Shown here: positions 8,487 through 15,958 of the stretch, piece after piece
Numbering within the stretch: the first letter of the stretch is position 1
Layout: every line of letters starts with the position of its first letter
Source: Streptomyces virginiae
Lineage (GTDB): Bacteria; Actinomycetota; Actinomycetes; Streptomycetales; Streptomycetaceae
Length of the DNA: 64,000 bases
Reading direction: 5' to 3'
Assembly (NCBI RefSeq): GCF_000720455.1
Contig: NZ_JOAK01000019.1
Span: 57,295-121,294 of the forward strand
Made by a program: the position numbers and the translations under genes
Notes under the pieces: model-generated
Seen by the model: only the letters and a program-made list of their open reading frames with translations
What the model was told of the DNA's origin: nothing
Databases searched by the model: none

Positions 8487-9056
8487 CTACCGGGATCCGG
8501 ACGCCATGAGCCGCCGGCGGTGGCGGGCGACGCGTTCGCGGTTGCCGCACAGCTCGCTGGAGCACCACCGGCGCCGGTGGCCGCGGGAGGTGTCCAGGTA
8601 GACGCGGGTGCAGCCGTCGCCCGCGCAGGCCCGCAGCAGGGCGCGGTCGCCGGGGTCGGTCAGCAGCTCGACGGCGTCGCGGGCGACGGCGGCGAGCAGC
8701 GCGCCGCATTCCACGCCGCCGCACAACTCCCGCACGAGGTGCCCTTCTTGGTCCCGTACGGCGCACAGCCCCGGGGGTGGTCCGGCAGCCAGCGCGTTGA
8801 CCCGGGCCAGGGCGCTCTCGTCCGGCTCGGTGCCGGCCAGCTCCGCCCGTACGAGGGCCTCCACGTCGGCGCGCAGGGCGCGGAAGGCCTCGGCCCAGTC
8901 GGCACCGACCCGGGCCAGTGGCGTCCGGTCGGGCACGAGCCCCGCCCCGGCGAGCCACAGCCGCAGCTCGTCGCCGTCCGGGATCCCCTCGCGCGGGGCG
9001 AAGGTGGCCACCAGGTCCAGGCAGACCCGCCCGGAATCGAACCGCATGTCCGTCAC
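8487..9056 (-). CDS. CGNR zinc-finger / ABATE domain transcription regulator
   Basis: A 189-residue protein with an N-terminal ABATE-type (stress-induced regulator) domain and a C-terminal CGNR zinc finger. Visible metal ligands are C143 and C148 in RACAGDGCTRVYLD and two further cysteines in RRWCSSELCGNRERVARHRRR; the signature CGNR is intact and the basic helix after it should contact DNA. The family is widespread in actinobacteria with ill-defined targets. The GTG at 9056 is kept, but the ATG at 9047 is nearly as good because GAGG lies close to both. It is followed on the same strand by helR about 100 bases away; co-transcription is possible but helR appears to have its own upstream site. 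Confidence 0.9.
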   Translation of the reverse strand: MTDMRFDSGRVCLDLVATFAPREGIPDGDELRLWLAGAGLVPDRTPLARVGADWAEAFRALRADVEALVRAELAGTEPDESALARVNALAAGPPPGLCAVRDQEGHLVRELCGGVECGALLAAVARDAVELLTDPGDRALLRACAGDGCTRVYLDTSRGHRRRWCSSELCGNRERVARHRRRLMASGSR

Positions 9057-9156
9057 CGCCTCGCGTCGTGGGGCGCCTCCCCAGAGTGCCCGTCCGCTCC
9101 CCGCTGGGGAAGCCCCCGAACCGGTGCCTCCGGCGGCAGTAGGCGCCTGTTCCGGG

Positions 9157-9206
9157 CCCGCCCGGCGAATTCAGCGCCTCCGGCGTGGCTGAAGGTGCCG
9201 GGCGGG
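9157..9206 (-). terminator. large hairpin terminator after the GNAT gene
   Basis: Outer arms CCCGCCCGGC (9157-9166) and GCCGGGCGGG (9197-9206) are perfectly paired. A symmetric 3-by-3 internal loop leads to inner arms TTCAGC (9170-9175) and GCTGAA (9188-9193). It begins 12 bases past the stop of the acetyltransferase on the minus strand. Confidence 0.7.
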
Positions 9207-9217
9207 AGCCGAATCGG

Positions 9218-9769
9218 CTAGGCGGCCGGAGGGTCGTCGTGCAGGATGCGCTGGAAGAGGCAGTGGTCGCGCCAGGCGCCGTTGATGTGCAGGTAGCGCG
9301 GCGCGAGTCCGTACTGTTCGAAGCCCGCCTTGGCCAGCACCCGCTGCGAGGCGAGGTTGTCGACCAGGGTGCCGGCCTCCACCCGGTGCAGCCGCAGCTC
9401 GTCGCGGGCGATCCGGCAGACCTCCTCGGCGCCGGCCGTGGCCAGCCCCTTGCCGCGGCAGGCCTCGTCGACCCAGTAGCCGAGGCCGCCGCTGCTCAGC
9501 GGCCCGTGCTGGATGTTGCCCAGGTTGATGGTCCCCAGCGCCGTCCCGGTCGCGGCGTCGACGAACACGAAGGGCAGCAGCCGCCCGGCCTCCCGGGACT
9601 CCATCTGCTGTGCGATGCGCTCCCGCTGCCCCCGCTCCGTGTAGAAGGCGTCCGGCCGGACCGGCTCGGTCGGCGCCATGTTCGCCCGGTTCCGCGCGAA
9701 CGCCTCGGCCAGCGCGGCGGCGTCGTCCGGCGCGACGCCCCTCATCTCCACCCCGTCAATGATCATCAT
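9218..9769 (-). CDS. GNAT family N-acetyltransferase (RimJ/RimL-like)
   Basis: A 183-residue acetyl-CoA-dependent acyltransferase. The GNAT core shows LGTINLGNI (beta strand), the acyl-CoA pyrophosphate loop region YWVDEACRGKGLATAG, and the RimJ/RimL-type C-terminal LHRVEAGTLVDNLASQRVLAKAGFEQYGL. The family includes ribosomal-protein and small-molecule acetyltransferases; the acceptor here is unknown. The start ATG ATG at 9769 is 9 bases downstream of the nnaR stop, so the gene is very probably translated from the nnaR transcript. No paralogue-specific resistance motif is recognisable. Confidence 0.88.
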   Translation of the reverse strand: MMIIDGVEMRGVAPDDAAALAEAFARNRANMAPTEPVRPDAFYTERGQRERIAQQMESREAGRLLPFVFVDAATGTALGTINLGNIQHGPLSSGGLGYWVDEACRGKGLATAGAEEVCRIARDELRLHRVEAGTLVDNLASQRVLAKAGFEQYGLAPRYLHINGAWRDHCLFQRILHDDPPAA

Positions 9770-9778
9770 CCCGGCACG

Positions 9779-10957
9779 CTAGCCCAGGACTCCCCTGGCC
9801 GTCACCGCCGCGTCCCGGGGGAGGCCCCCGTACTTGTCCTCGCCGCCCGCGTCCAGCGACAGCCGGTACCCGCGCTTGACCACGGTCTGGATGAGGTTCG
9901 GCGCCCCCAGCGCCGCCCGCAGCCGGGCCATCGCCGTCTCCACGGCGTGCTCGTCGCGCCCCGCGCCCGGCAGCGCCCGCAGCAGTTCCGCGCGGGCCAC
10001 CACCCAGCCCGGCCGCCGGGCGAGGGCCCGCAGCAGGGCCATCCCGGCGGGCGGCACCGCCCGCAGTTCGTCGTCGACGAGGACCGCGTGCCCGCGGATC
10101 TCCAGCCGGTGCCCGGCCACCGGCAGCACCCGGGCCCGGCCGGGCAGCTCCCGGCAGAGCAGCTGCACCAGCGGGCCCAGCCGGAACCGCTCCGGCTGCA
10201 CCGTGTCCACGCCGAGCGCCTGCAGCGGGACCGCCGTCACCGGTCCGACACACGCGGACACCAGGCTGCCTCGCAGCGCGTCCAGTACGGCCTCCCGCAT
10301 CCCGCGTTCCCCGGCGCGGGACAGCAGCGAGGCCGCCGCCGGGGCGGAGGTGAAACTGACGGCGTCCACACCGCCGACGGCGATGGCGTCCAGCAGCCGG
10401 TCCAGCGGTGCGAGGTCCTCCGGGGCCATCCACCGGTACACCGGTACGACCACCACCTCGGCCCCGCCGGCCCGCAGCGCCTCGACGAATCCGGGCAGCG
10501 GCTCCCCGTGCAGCTGCAGTGCGATCCGCCGGCCGGCGACCCCCGCCGCCAGCAGCCGCTCCAGTACCTCGGCGAGCGACTCCGACTCCGGGGACCACTC
10601 CTCCACGAGCCCGGCGGCCCGGATGGCGCCCTTCACCTTCGGCCCGCGCGCGAGCAGTTCGGTGGAGCGCAGCGTCGCCAGGAGCTCCTCGCCGACCCCC
10701 CAGCCGTCGGCGGCCTCGACCCACCCGCGGAAGCCGATCGCGGTGGTGGCGACGGCCACGTCCGGCGGGCGGCCGATCAGTTCCTTGGTGGCGGCGAGCA
10801 GTTCGGTGTCGTCGGCGAGCGGCACGATCCGCAGTGCCGGCGCGTGCAGCACCGACGCTCCGCGCCGCCGCAGCAGCGCGATGAGCTCGTCCGCCCGCCG
10901 GGCGGCGGTGACCCCGACGGTGAAGCCCGCGAGCGGGCCGGTGTTCCTGTCGTCCAT
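9779..10957 (-). CDS. nnaR: NnaR-type uroporphyrinogen-III-synthase/winged-helix regulator
   Basis: A 392-residue fusion. Residues about 10-265 resemble a HemD (uroporphyrinogen-III synthase) fold (GFTVGVTAARRADELIALLRRRGASV...VDAVSFTSAPAA). The C-terminal ~100 residues form an OmpR-type winged helix (VLVDDELRAVPPAGMALLRAL...LIQTVVKRGYRLSLD). In S. coelicolor and mycobacteria the orthologue (NnaR) works with GlnR to activate nitrate/nitrite assimilation. Here it directly follows narK, supporting that role; an enzymatic role in haem synthesis is unlikely because hem genes are absent nearby. ATG 10957 has AGGCAGG 5 bases upstream. A GlnR-like half-site lies at 11041-11056. Confidence 0.85.
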   Translation of the reverse strand: MDDRNTGPLAGFTVGVTAARRADELIALLRRRGASVLHAPALRIVPLADDTELLAATKELIGRPPDVAVATTAIGFRGWVEAADGWGVGEELLATLRSTELLARGPKVKGAIRAAGLVEEWSPESESLAEVLERLLAAGVAGRRIALQLHGEPLPGFVEALRAGGAEVVVVPVYRWMAPEDLAPLDRLLDAIAVGGVDAVSFTSAPAAASLLSRAGERGMREAVLDALRGSLVSACVGPVTAVPLQALGVDTVQPERFRLGPLVQLLCRELPGRARVLPVAGHRLEIRGHAVLVDDELRAVPPAGMALLRALARRPGWVVARAELLRALPGAGRDEHAVETAMARLRAALGAPNLIQTVVKRGYRLSLDAGGEDKYGGLPRDAAVTARGVLG

Positions 10958-10989
10958 CGTGACCTGCCTACTGACGCATGTGGGGGCGG

Positions 10990-11041
10990 TACGGGTGGAC
11001 CGAGCCTGCCAACTCGGCATGTCGGACTCGGTTCACCCGTA
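10990..11041 (-). terminator. hairpin between narK and nnaR
   Basis: Arms TACGGGTGGACCGAG (10990-11004) and CTCGGTTCACCCGTA (11027-11041) pair over 15 bases with one G-U. It begins 12 bases after the narK stop, so it may attenuate or separate nnaR expression from narK. Confidence 0.65.
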
Positions 11042-11056
11042 TTTCGCCCCGGTTAC
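11041..11056 (-). promoter_or_regulatory. candidate GlnR a/b site upstream of nnaR
   Basis: On the minus strand GTAAC-N6-GAAAT matches the GlnR consensus GTnAC-N6-GAAAC in 8 of 9 defined positions. It lies 84-99 bases upstream of the nnaR ATG and overlaps the narK stop codon and the adjacent hairpin arm. Confidence 0.4.
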
Positions 11057-12423
11057 ACCGACGTGAGCTGCGGTTTCGCCGGGGCCGCGGCCGCCTCCTC
11101 CGTCACCGCCGCCGGGCGGCGAAGGTATACCGCCCACGTCACCGCGCAGCACAGCGCGTAGAAGCCCAGGAAGGTGACGAAGGCCGTCGTACCGGATCCG
11201 GAGCTGCGGAACGCCTCCCGGAAGACCAGGTTGATGCCCAGTCCGCCGAGTGCGCCGACCGCGCCGATCAGCCCCATGGAGGCCCCGGAGAGCCGCCGGC
11301 CGTACGCCGCGGCGCTCTCGCCGCTCATCCCGCGCGCCAGTGCCTTCGCCTGGAAGATCCCCGGGATCATCTTGTACGTCGAGCCGTTGCCGAGCCCGCT
11401 CAGGACGAACAGGGCCACGAACCCGACGAGGAAGACGGGCAGCGAGGCCCGCTGCGAGGCGAACACGACCACTCCGGTCGCCGCGGCCATCGCCACGAAC
11501 GTGCCGAGGGTGATCCGCGCCCCGCCGTAGCGGTCCGCCAGCGCCCCGCCCACCGGCCGGATCAGCGAGCCGAGCAGCGGTCCGACGAAGGTCAGCGAGG
11601 CGGCCTGGAGCGGGGTGCGACCGAACTGGGTCTGGAGGACCAGTCCGAAGGCGAAGCTGTAGCCGATGAAGGACCCGAACGTCCCGACGTAGAGGAACGC
11701 CATGATCCAGGTGTGCGCGTCCTTCAGGGCCTCGCGGACCGCCCCGGTGTCGTTGCGCACGGGCGCCAGGTTGTCCATCCGTACGGCCGCCAGGATCGCC
11801 GCGATCACGACCAGCGGGATGTAGGCGCCCAGCAGCAGCCGCGGGTGGCCGGCTCCGGCGGTGGCGATGACCAGCAGCCCGGCCAGCTGGACGACGGGGA
11901 CGCCGATGTTGCCGCCGCCGGCGTTCAGGCCGAGCGCCCAGCCCTTCTTCCGCAGCGGGAAGAAGGCGTTGATGTTGGTCATGGAGGAGGCGAAGTTGCC
12001 TCCTCCGACGCCGGTGAGGGCCGCGACGAGCAGGAAGGTCCCGTACGAGGTCCCCGGCTCCATCACCACGATCGCGGCGACCGTCGGCGCGAGCAGCATC
12101 AGGGCGCTGACGACGGTCCAGTTCCGGCCGCCGAACCGGGCGACGGCGAAGGTGTACGGCACCCGCACCAGGGCGCCCACGCAGGTCGCGGTCGCGATCA
12201 GGAAGAACTTCCCGGCCGGGTCGATGCCGTACTGGGGTCCCATGAAGAGGACCATCACCGACCACAGGGACCAGATGGAAAAGCCGATGTGCTCGGAGAG
12301 CACGGAGTACAGCAGGTTGCGGCGGGCGATCCGCTCCCCGGTCTCCTTCCAGAAAATCTCGTCCTCGGGATCCCACCGCTCGATCCAACGGCCCCGCTTG
12401 CGCGGTGCGGTCGTACCGGTCAT
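11053..12423 (-). CDS. narK: nitrate/nitrite MFS transporter NarK
   Basis: A 456-residue inner-membrane protein of the NarK/NNP group. About 12 hydrophobic segments are visible. The family hallmarks are the N-terminal block RKRGRWIERWDPEDEIFWKETG, the glycine-rich nitrate signature GNFASSMTNINAFFPLRKKGWALGLNAGGGNIG in its first half, and the second glycine motif GLGNGSTYKMIPGIF. It should import nitrate or exchange nitrate/nitrite. ATG 12423 is used because GGAGG lies 6 bases upstream; the adjacent GTG at 12426 would be too close. The nnaR gene follows, and a candidate GlnR box lies ahead, fitting nitrogen-limited induction. Confidence 0.94.
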   Translation of the reverse strand: MTGTTAPRKRGRWIERWDPEDEIFWKETGERIARRNLLYSVLSEHIGFSIWSLWSVMVLFMGPQYGIDPAGKFFLIATATCVGALVRVPYTFAVARFGGRNWTVVSALMLLAPTVAAIVVMEPGTSYGTFLLVAALTGVGGGNFASSMTNINAFFPLRKKGWALGLNAGGGNIGVPVVQLAGLLVIATAGAGHPRLLLGAYIPLVVIAAILAAVRMDNLAPVRNDTGAVREALKDAHTWIMAFLYVGTFGSFIGYSFAFGLVLQTQFGRTPLQAASLTFVGPLLGSLIRPVGGALADRYGGARITLGTFVAMAAATGVVVFASQRASLPVFLVGFVALFVLSGLGNGSTYKMIPGIFQAKALARGMSGESAAAYGRRLSGASMGLIGAVGALGGLGINLVFREAFRSSGSGTTAFVTFLGFYALCCAVTWAVYLRRPAAVTEEAAAAPAKPQLTSV

Positions 12424-12497
12424 CACAGGCCTCCACAGCTGTCGCGTCCGTGGTGACGACGGTAGGAAGGGCGCGTTTCGGCCCCGGTCCCCGCCGG

Positions 12498-12524
12498 ATG
12501 ACCGCCGGGAAACCTTGCTCTCAC
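12498..12524. promoter_or_regulatory. candidate GlnR box upstream of narK
   Basis: Reading the plus strand, ATGAC-N6-GAAAC-N6-CTCAC reproduces the a-b-a spacing of GlnR boxes (GTnAC-N6-GAAAC-N6-GTnAC) with only the first base of each a-site off consensus. It is centred about 88 bases upstream of the narK ATG and overlaps the end of the LysR gene. Confidence 0.5.
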
Positions 12525-13507
12525 CCGCCGCCCGGGCCGTGTGTGAGCGGCGCCGGCAGCCAGCTCCCGGGCGGTGGGGCGAGCCAGCCCCGCTCGGCCG
12601 CCAGCGCGGCGGCCGCGGCGTGCAGGGCGTCCAGGCCGGGGTGGGCGAAGCCCTTGCGCCACACCATCGACAGCGGCGACAGCGGCACCGGGTCGGTCAG
12701 CGGGAGCTTCACGCATCCCGGCATGTCCAGGAAGCCGACGGTCGCCAGCACCGGATTGCCGGTCTTGACCATGACCCGGCGGAACTCCTCCTTGCCCATC
12801 GCGACCGGCGCGGGCGGGGCCATCAGGATCCCCCGCCCGGAGAACAGTTCGCGTGCGAGGCCCGTCCACTCCAGCGTCCGGGGGTTCCCGGCGCCCGCGT
12901 ACACGGTCTCCCCGGCCAGCGCGTCCAGCGGTACGGACTCCCGTGCGGCCAGGGCGTGCCCCTCGGGCAGCAGCACGGCCAGCGGTTCGTACCGGACGGG
13001 CCGCTGCGCGAGCGGCGCCCGCAGTACGGGGTCGAGGCCGTCGGCGTACCCGAAGGCGACGTCGAGCCGGCCGGCCGCGACCTCGGCGGCGGCGTGGGTG
13101 AGCCCGCTCTCGAAGCGGGCCATCAGCTCGCAGTCCGGGGCGAGTTCGCGGGCCCGTTCCAGCACGGTGCGTGCGGTGCCGGGCCCGTCGGTGTTCAGGT
13201 CGACGAGGAGCGGCCGGGGCGCGGCGCCGGCCGCCGTCCCGGCTCCGAAGGCGCCCGCCAGCTCCTCGTGCGCGGCCAGCACGCGCCGGGCCAGGGGCAG
13301 CAGGCGGTGCCCGTCGGCGGTGAGCTCGACGGCGCGGGTGGTGCGGACGAACAGGTTGGCCGCCAGGGCCTGTTCGAGCCGCCGGACGTCCCTGCTCAGC
13401 GCCTGCTGGGCGACGTACAGGCGGGCGGCGGCACGGGTGAAGTGCAGCTCCTCGGCCACGGCGACGAACCCGCGCAGCAGCCGGGGTTCCACATCACGGG
13501 GATTCAC
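12521..13507 (-). CDS. LysR family transcriptional regulator
   Basis: A 328-residue LysR-type regulator. The N-terminal winged helix is clear (RLLRGFVAVAEELHFTRAAARLYVAQQALSRDVRRLEQAL), followed by the linker helix and a periplasmic-binding-protein-like effector domain with RPLLVDLN and LDVAFGYADGLDPVLRAPL. It is divergent from an MFS transporter 84 bases away, so it most likely regulates that gene and itself. An inverted repeat at 13502-13538 overlaps its start. GTG 13507 is used, but an internal GTG at 13492 (giving VEPRLLRG) is a realistic alternative and would place the repeat fully upstream. Effector unknown. The C-terminus is rich in Pro/Gly. Confidence 0.9.
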   Translation of the reverse strand: MNPRDVEPRLLRGFVAVAEELHFTRAAARLYVAQQALSRDVRRLEQALAANLFVRTTRAVELTADGHRLLPLARRVLAAHEELAGAFGAGTAAGAAPRPLLVDLNTDGPGTARTVLERARELAPDCELMARFESGLTHAAAEVAAGRLDVAFGYADGLDPVLRAPLAQRPVRYEPLAVLLPEGHALAARESVPLDALAGETVYAGAGNPRTLEWTGLARELFSGRGILMAPPAPVAMGKEEFRRVMVKTGNPVLATVGFLDMPGCVKLPLTDPVPLSPLSMVWRKGFAHPGLDALHAAAAALAAERGWLAPPPGSWLPAPLTHGPGGG

Positions 13508-13538
13508 CCCCGGAGACTAACAACGGGAACGGGTGAAT
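13502..13538. promoter_or_regulatory. inverted repeat in the LysR-MFS divergent promoter
   Basis: ATTCACCC (13502-13509) and GGGTGAAT (13531-13538) are perfect inverse copies separated by 21 bases. The left arm covers the LysR GTG codon. This is a plausible autoregulatory operator for the divergent pair. Confidence 0.45.
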
Positions 13539-13591
13539 GGCCTCGGAACAGGTGTTGGACGCCGCACACCGCCGCGGCCGAGGGTGGGTCC

Positions 13592-14917
13592 ATGCCCCTC
13601 ATGACCGTCACCGGCAGCACCCTCGTCATCACCGCCGCCTCCCCTGCCCCCGCCACCGCTCCCGCCGCGGCTCCCGCCGCCCGTCGCCGTGCCGCCGGGC
13701 GGGCGGCCGGCCCGTACCGCCGGCTGTTCGCGCTGCCCGGCACCCGGGGGTTCACCGCCGGGAACCTCATCGCCCGCCTCCCGATGGGCATGTTCGGCGT
13801 CAGCGCGGTCATGATGATCGCCGGCCAGCGCGGCTCGTACGCCCTCGCCGGCGCGGTCACGGCGACCGGCCTGGCGGCCACGGCGGTGGTGGCGCCCCTG
13901 ACCGCCCGCCTGATCGACCGCCACGGCCAGGCCCGGATCGCCGTACCGGCCACCCTGATCGCGGTCCTCGGCTCACTGTCCCTGATCGTGTGCGTCCGTA
14001 CCGGCGCCCCCGCCTGGACCCTCTTCGCCTCGTACGCCGTGACCGCCACCACCCCCAACATCGGCGGCATGTCCCGGGCGCGCTGGACGCACCTGCTGCG
14101 GGACTCGCCAGCCGCCCACCACACGGCGATGTCCTTCGAACAGGCCGCGGACGAGCTGTGCTTCATGCTCGGGCCGGTCCTGGCGGCCTTCCTGTGCGGC
14201 GTGCTCTTCCCGGAGGCGGGCACCCTCGCCGGGGCGGCCCTGCTGCTCACCGGCATGCTGGTCTTCACTTCCTGCCGGGCCACCCAGCCCCCCGTGACGG
14301 CGGCGCCGCGACGCGGCTCCCCGCTGCGCGCCCTCGGCCCGCTGCTGCCGCTGTTCCTCGTCACGGGTGTGGTCTTCGGCTCGATGGAGGTCGCTTCGAT
14401 CGCCTACCTCGACTTCCAGGGCCTGGGCGCCGCCTCCGGCCTGGTCCTGGCCCTCCAGGCGGCGGGGTCCTGCGCGGCCGGCCTGCTCTACGGCACCGTG
14501 CGCGCCCGCTCGCTGAAGGCCTGCGTGTGCGCTCTGGCCGTCCTCATGACCCTGCCCTGGGTCGCGGCGGCCACCGGCTCCGTGCCCGCCCTGGCCTGCG
14601 CCCTCGTCCTGGCCGGCATGGCCACGGCCCCGACGATGGTCACCGCGATGTCGCAGGTCCACGCCCGCACCCCGGAGGGGCGGCTCAACGAGGGCATGAC
14701 CCTGGCGGTCACCGCCATCTTCGCGGGCATCGCGGTCGGTTCTGCGAGCGCGGGATCGGTCGTGGAGGGCGCCGGCCCGGTCGCCGCCTACGCGGTGCCG
14801 GCCGCGGCCGCGCTGATCGCCCTGGCGATCGCGCTCACCGGGCGATCGACCGCGAGGCCGGGCACCTGCCGGCACCCCGTCCGGTCCTCCCGCGGGCCGC
14901 GACGAGCGCGGGCATGA
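13592..14917 (+). CDS. MFS transporter
   Basis: A 441-residue membrane protein with about 12 hydrophobic segments. After an Ala/Pro-rich cytoplasmic N-terminus (residues 1-45), the first helix block is GNLIARLPMGMFGVSAVMMI, followed by ARLIDRHGQARIAVPA (the MFS A-motif loop between helices 2 and 3). The N-terminal half is typical of Streptomyces efflux proteins related to drug or small-molecule export. The ATG at 13592 follows GAGGGTGGG; a second ATG lies at 13601. It is divergent from a LysR gene that probably controls it. The stop is followed by a strong hairpin shared with tmRNA. Substrate is not predictable. Confidence 0.88.
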   Translation: MPLMTVTGSTLVITAASPAPATAPAAAPAARRRAAGRAAGPYRRLFALPGTRGFTAGNLIARLPMGMFGVSAVMMIAGQRGSYALAGAVTATGLAATAVVAPLTARLIDRHGQARIAVPATLIAVLGSLSLIVCVRTGAPAWTLFASYAVTATTPNIGGMSRARWTHLLRDSPAAHHTAMSFEQAADELCFMLGPVLAAFLCGVLFPEAGTLAGAALLLTGMLVFTSCRATQPPVTAAPRRGSPLRALGPLLPLFLVTGVVFGSMEVASIAYLDFQGLGAASGLVLALQAAGSCAAGLLYGTVRARSLKACVCALAVLMTLPWVAAATGSVPALACALVLAGMATAPTMVTAMSQVHARTPEGRLNEGMTLAVTAIFAGIAVGSASAGSVVEGAGPVAAYAVPAAAALIALAIALTGRSTARPGTCRHPVRSSRGPRRARA

Positions 14918-14932
14918 CGAGCGCGGGCATGA

Positions 14933-14968
14933 CGAAGGCCCCGCAGCCTAGTGGCTGCGGGGCCTTCG
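14933..14968. terminator. bidirectional terminator for the MFS gene and tmRNA
   Basis: A perfect 16-base stem (14933-14948 and 14953-14968, CGAAGGCCCCGCAGCC and its complement) closes on a TAGT loop. It sits 15 bases after the MFS stop and 16 bases past the tmRNA 3' end on the other strand. Confidence 0.88.
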
Positions 14969-14983
14969 CCCACATGGGATGAG

Positions 14984-15369
14984 TGGAGATGGCGGGAATC
15001 GAACCCGCGTCCAACGGTGCAGAAGCAGGGCTTCTCCGAGCGCAGTCCGCTGCGCTTTTCTCAGCCCCGGAGATCACACGGACAAGTCTCCGACGGGCTC
15101 AGTCACTGTTTGGTTTCCCTCCAACCCCCGTGACCGGGGCTAGAGGTTTAGATCCCTAGTTGACGCCAGGATCCGGACCGGGACCACTTCCGGGCTGACG
15201 CTCCTCACAGAGGCTTCAGCTCACTGTTATTAGGCAGCGAGGGTGAAGCGGGAGTTATCGCTCTTGGAGTTGGCGATTATTTTTTGCGACATGTGGTTAG
15301 CGAGATCATTGCCGCTTCCTCGGCTCGCTTCCCCTGCATCGACATCCGCTGTCGAAACCGATCATCCCC
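14984..15369 (-). ncRNA. ssrA: transfer-messenger RNA (tmRNA)
   Basis: On the minus strand the 5' end GGGGATGATCGGTTTCGACA pairs with the 3' acceptor CATCTCC plus discriminator A; the T-arm GGGTTCGATTCCC is intact. CCA is not encoded. The internal reading frame begins at the resume codon GCC and encodes ANSKSDNSRFTLAA before tandem TAA TAA stops, so the degradation tag ends in the ClpXP-type LAA motif with Ala-Ala. About 386 nt, normal for tmRNA. It rescues ribosomes stalled on broken mRNA together with SmpB, encoded 85 bases upstream on the same strand. The 3' boundary is set by acceptor pairing, the 5' by the G of the acceptor stem. Confidence 0.96.
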
Positions 15370-15374
15370 ATGTT

Positions 15375-15384
15375 TTGTTAACAA
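15375..15384. promoter_or_regulatory. TTGTTAACAA palindrome just upstream of tmRNA
   Basis: This perfect 10-base palindrome lies 6-15 bases before the tmRNA 5' end, an AT-rich island in GC-rich DNA. It could be part of a -10 region or an operator. There is no clear sigma -35 partner. Confidence 0.3.
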
Positions 15385-15454
15385 GCTGCTCCCACCGCGA
15401 GCGGCGGGTGCTGACGCCATGGTACGCGAAGTGGACCACCGCGTGCCAGGGAGA

Positions 15455-15940
15455 TTAAACCGTACCGCGCTGCTTGCGGCGGATCGCCGAGATCGCACGG
15501 TTCGTCTCGCGGGTGTCCTGCTTCTCCCGCAGCGTCTGCCGCTTGTCGTACTCCTTCTTGCCCTTCGCCAGCGCGATCTCGACCTTCGCCCGGCCGTCCT
15601 TGAAGTACAGGGAGAGGGGCACGATCGTGTGACCCGACTCGTCGGCCTTGCGCTCCAGCTTGTCGATCTCCTCCCGGTGCATGAGGAGCTTCCGCTTGCG
15701 CCGGGCGCTGTGGTTGGTCCAGGTGCCCTGGCTGTACTCCGGCACGTGCACGTTGTAGAGCCAGGCCTCCCGGCCCTCCACCGACACGAAGCCGTCCACC
15801 AGCGAGGCCCGGCCCTGGCGCATGGACTTCACCTCGGTACCGGTGAGCACGAGACCGCACTCGTAGGTGTCGAGGATCGCGTAGTCGTGCCGCGCCTTCT
15901 TGTTCTGGGCGATCAGCTTGCGCCCTTTTTCCTTAGCCAT
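15455..15940 (-). CDS. smpB: SsrA-binding protein SmpB
   Basis: A 161-residue tmRNA-binding protein. The OB-fold core starts [41 protein letters not shown]. The tRNA-like-domain contacts and the C-terminal tail that enters the mRNA channel ([27 protein letters not shown]) are intact. It delivers tmRNA to stalled ribosomes. ATG 15940 fits the family. Its stop is 85 bases from tmRNA, and its start is 18 bases from the stop of the S41 protease gene, so it is likely the last gene of an ftsE-ftsX-protease-smpB transcription unit. Confidence 0.97.
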   Translation of the reverse strand: MAKEKGRKLIAQNKKARHDYAILDTYECGLVLTGTEVKSMRQGRASLVDGFVSVEGREAWLYNVHVPEYSQGTWTNHSARRKRKLLMHREEIDKLERKADESGHTIVPLSLYFKDGRAKVEIALAKGKKEYDKRQTLREKQDTRETNRAISAIRRKQRGTV

Positions 15941-15958
15941 AGTGCGGTCATTTTCGCA

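Noticed and set aside
11861..13591. In-frame extension of the MFS gene upstream to 11861.
   Set aside because: The extension runs antisense through narK and LysR genes; the ATG at 13592 has its own ribosome site.
14984..15010. A possible tRNA, because of a T-arm GGGTTCGATTCCC.
   Set aside because: It is the tRNA-like domain of tmRNA; no anticodon arm is adjacent and the rest matches ssrA.
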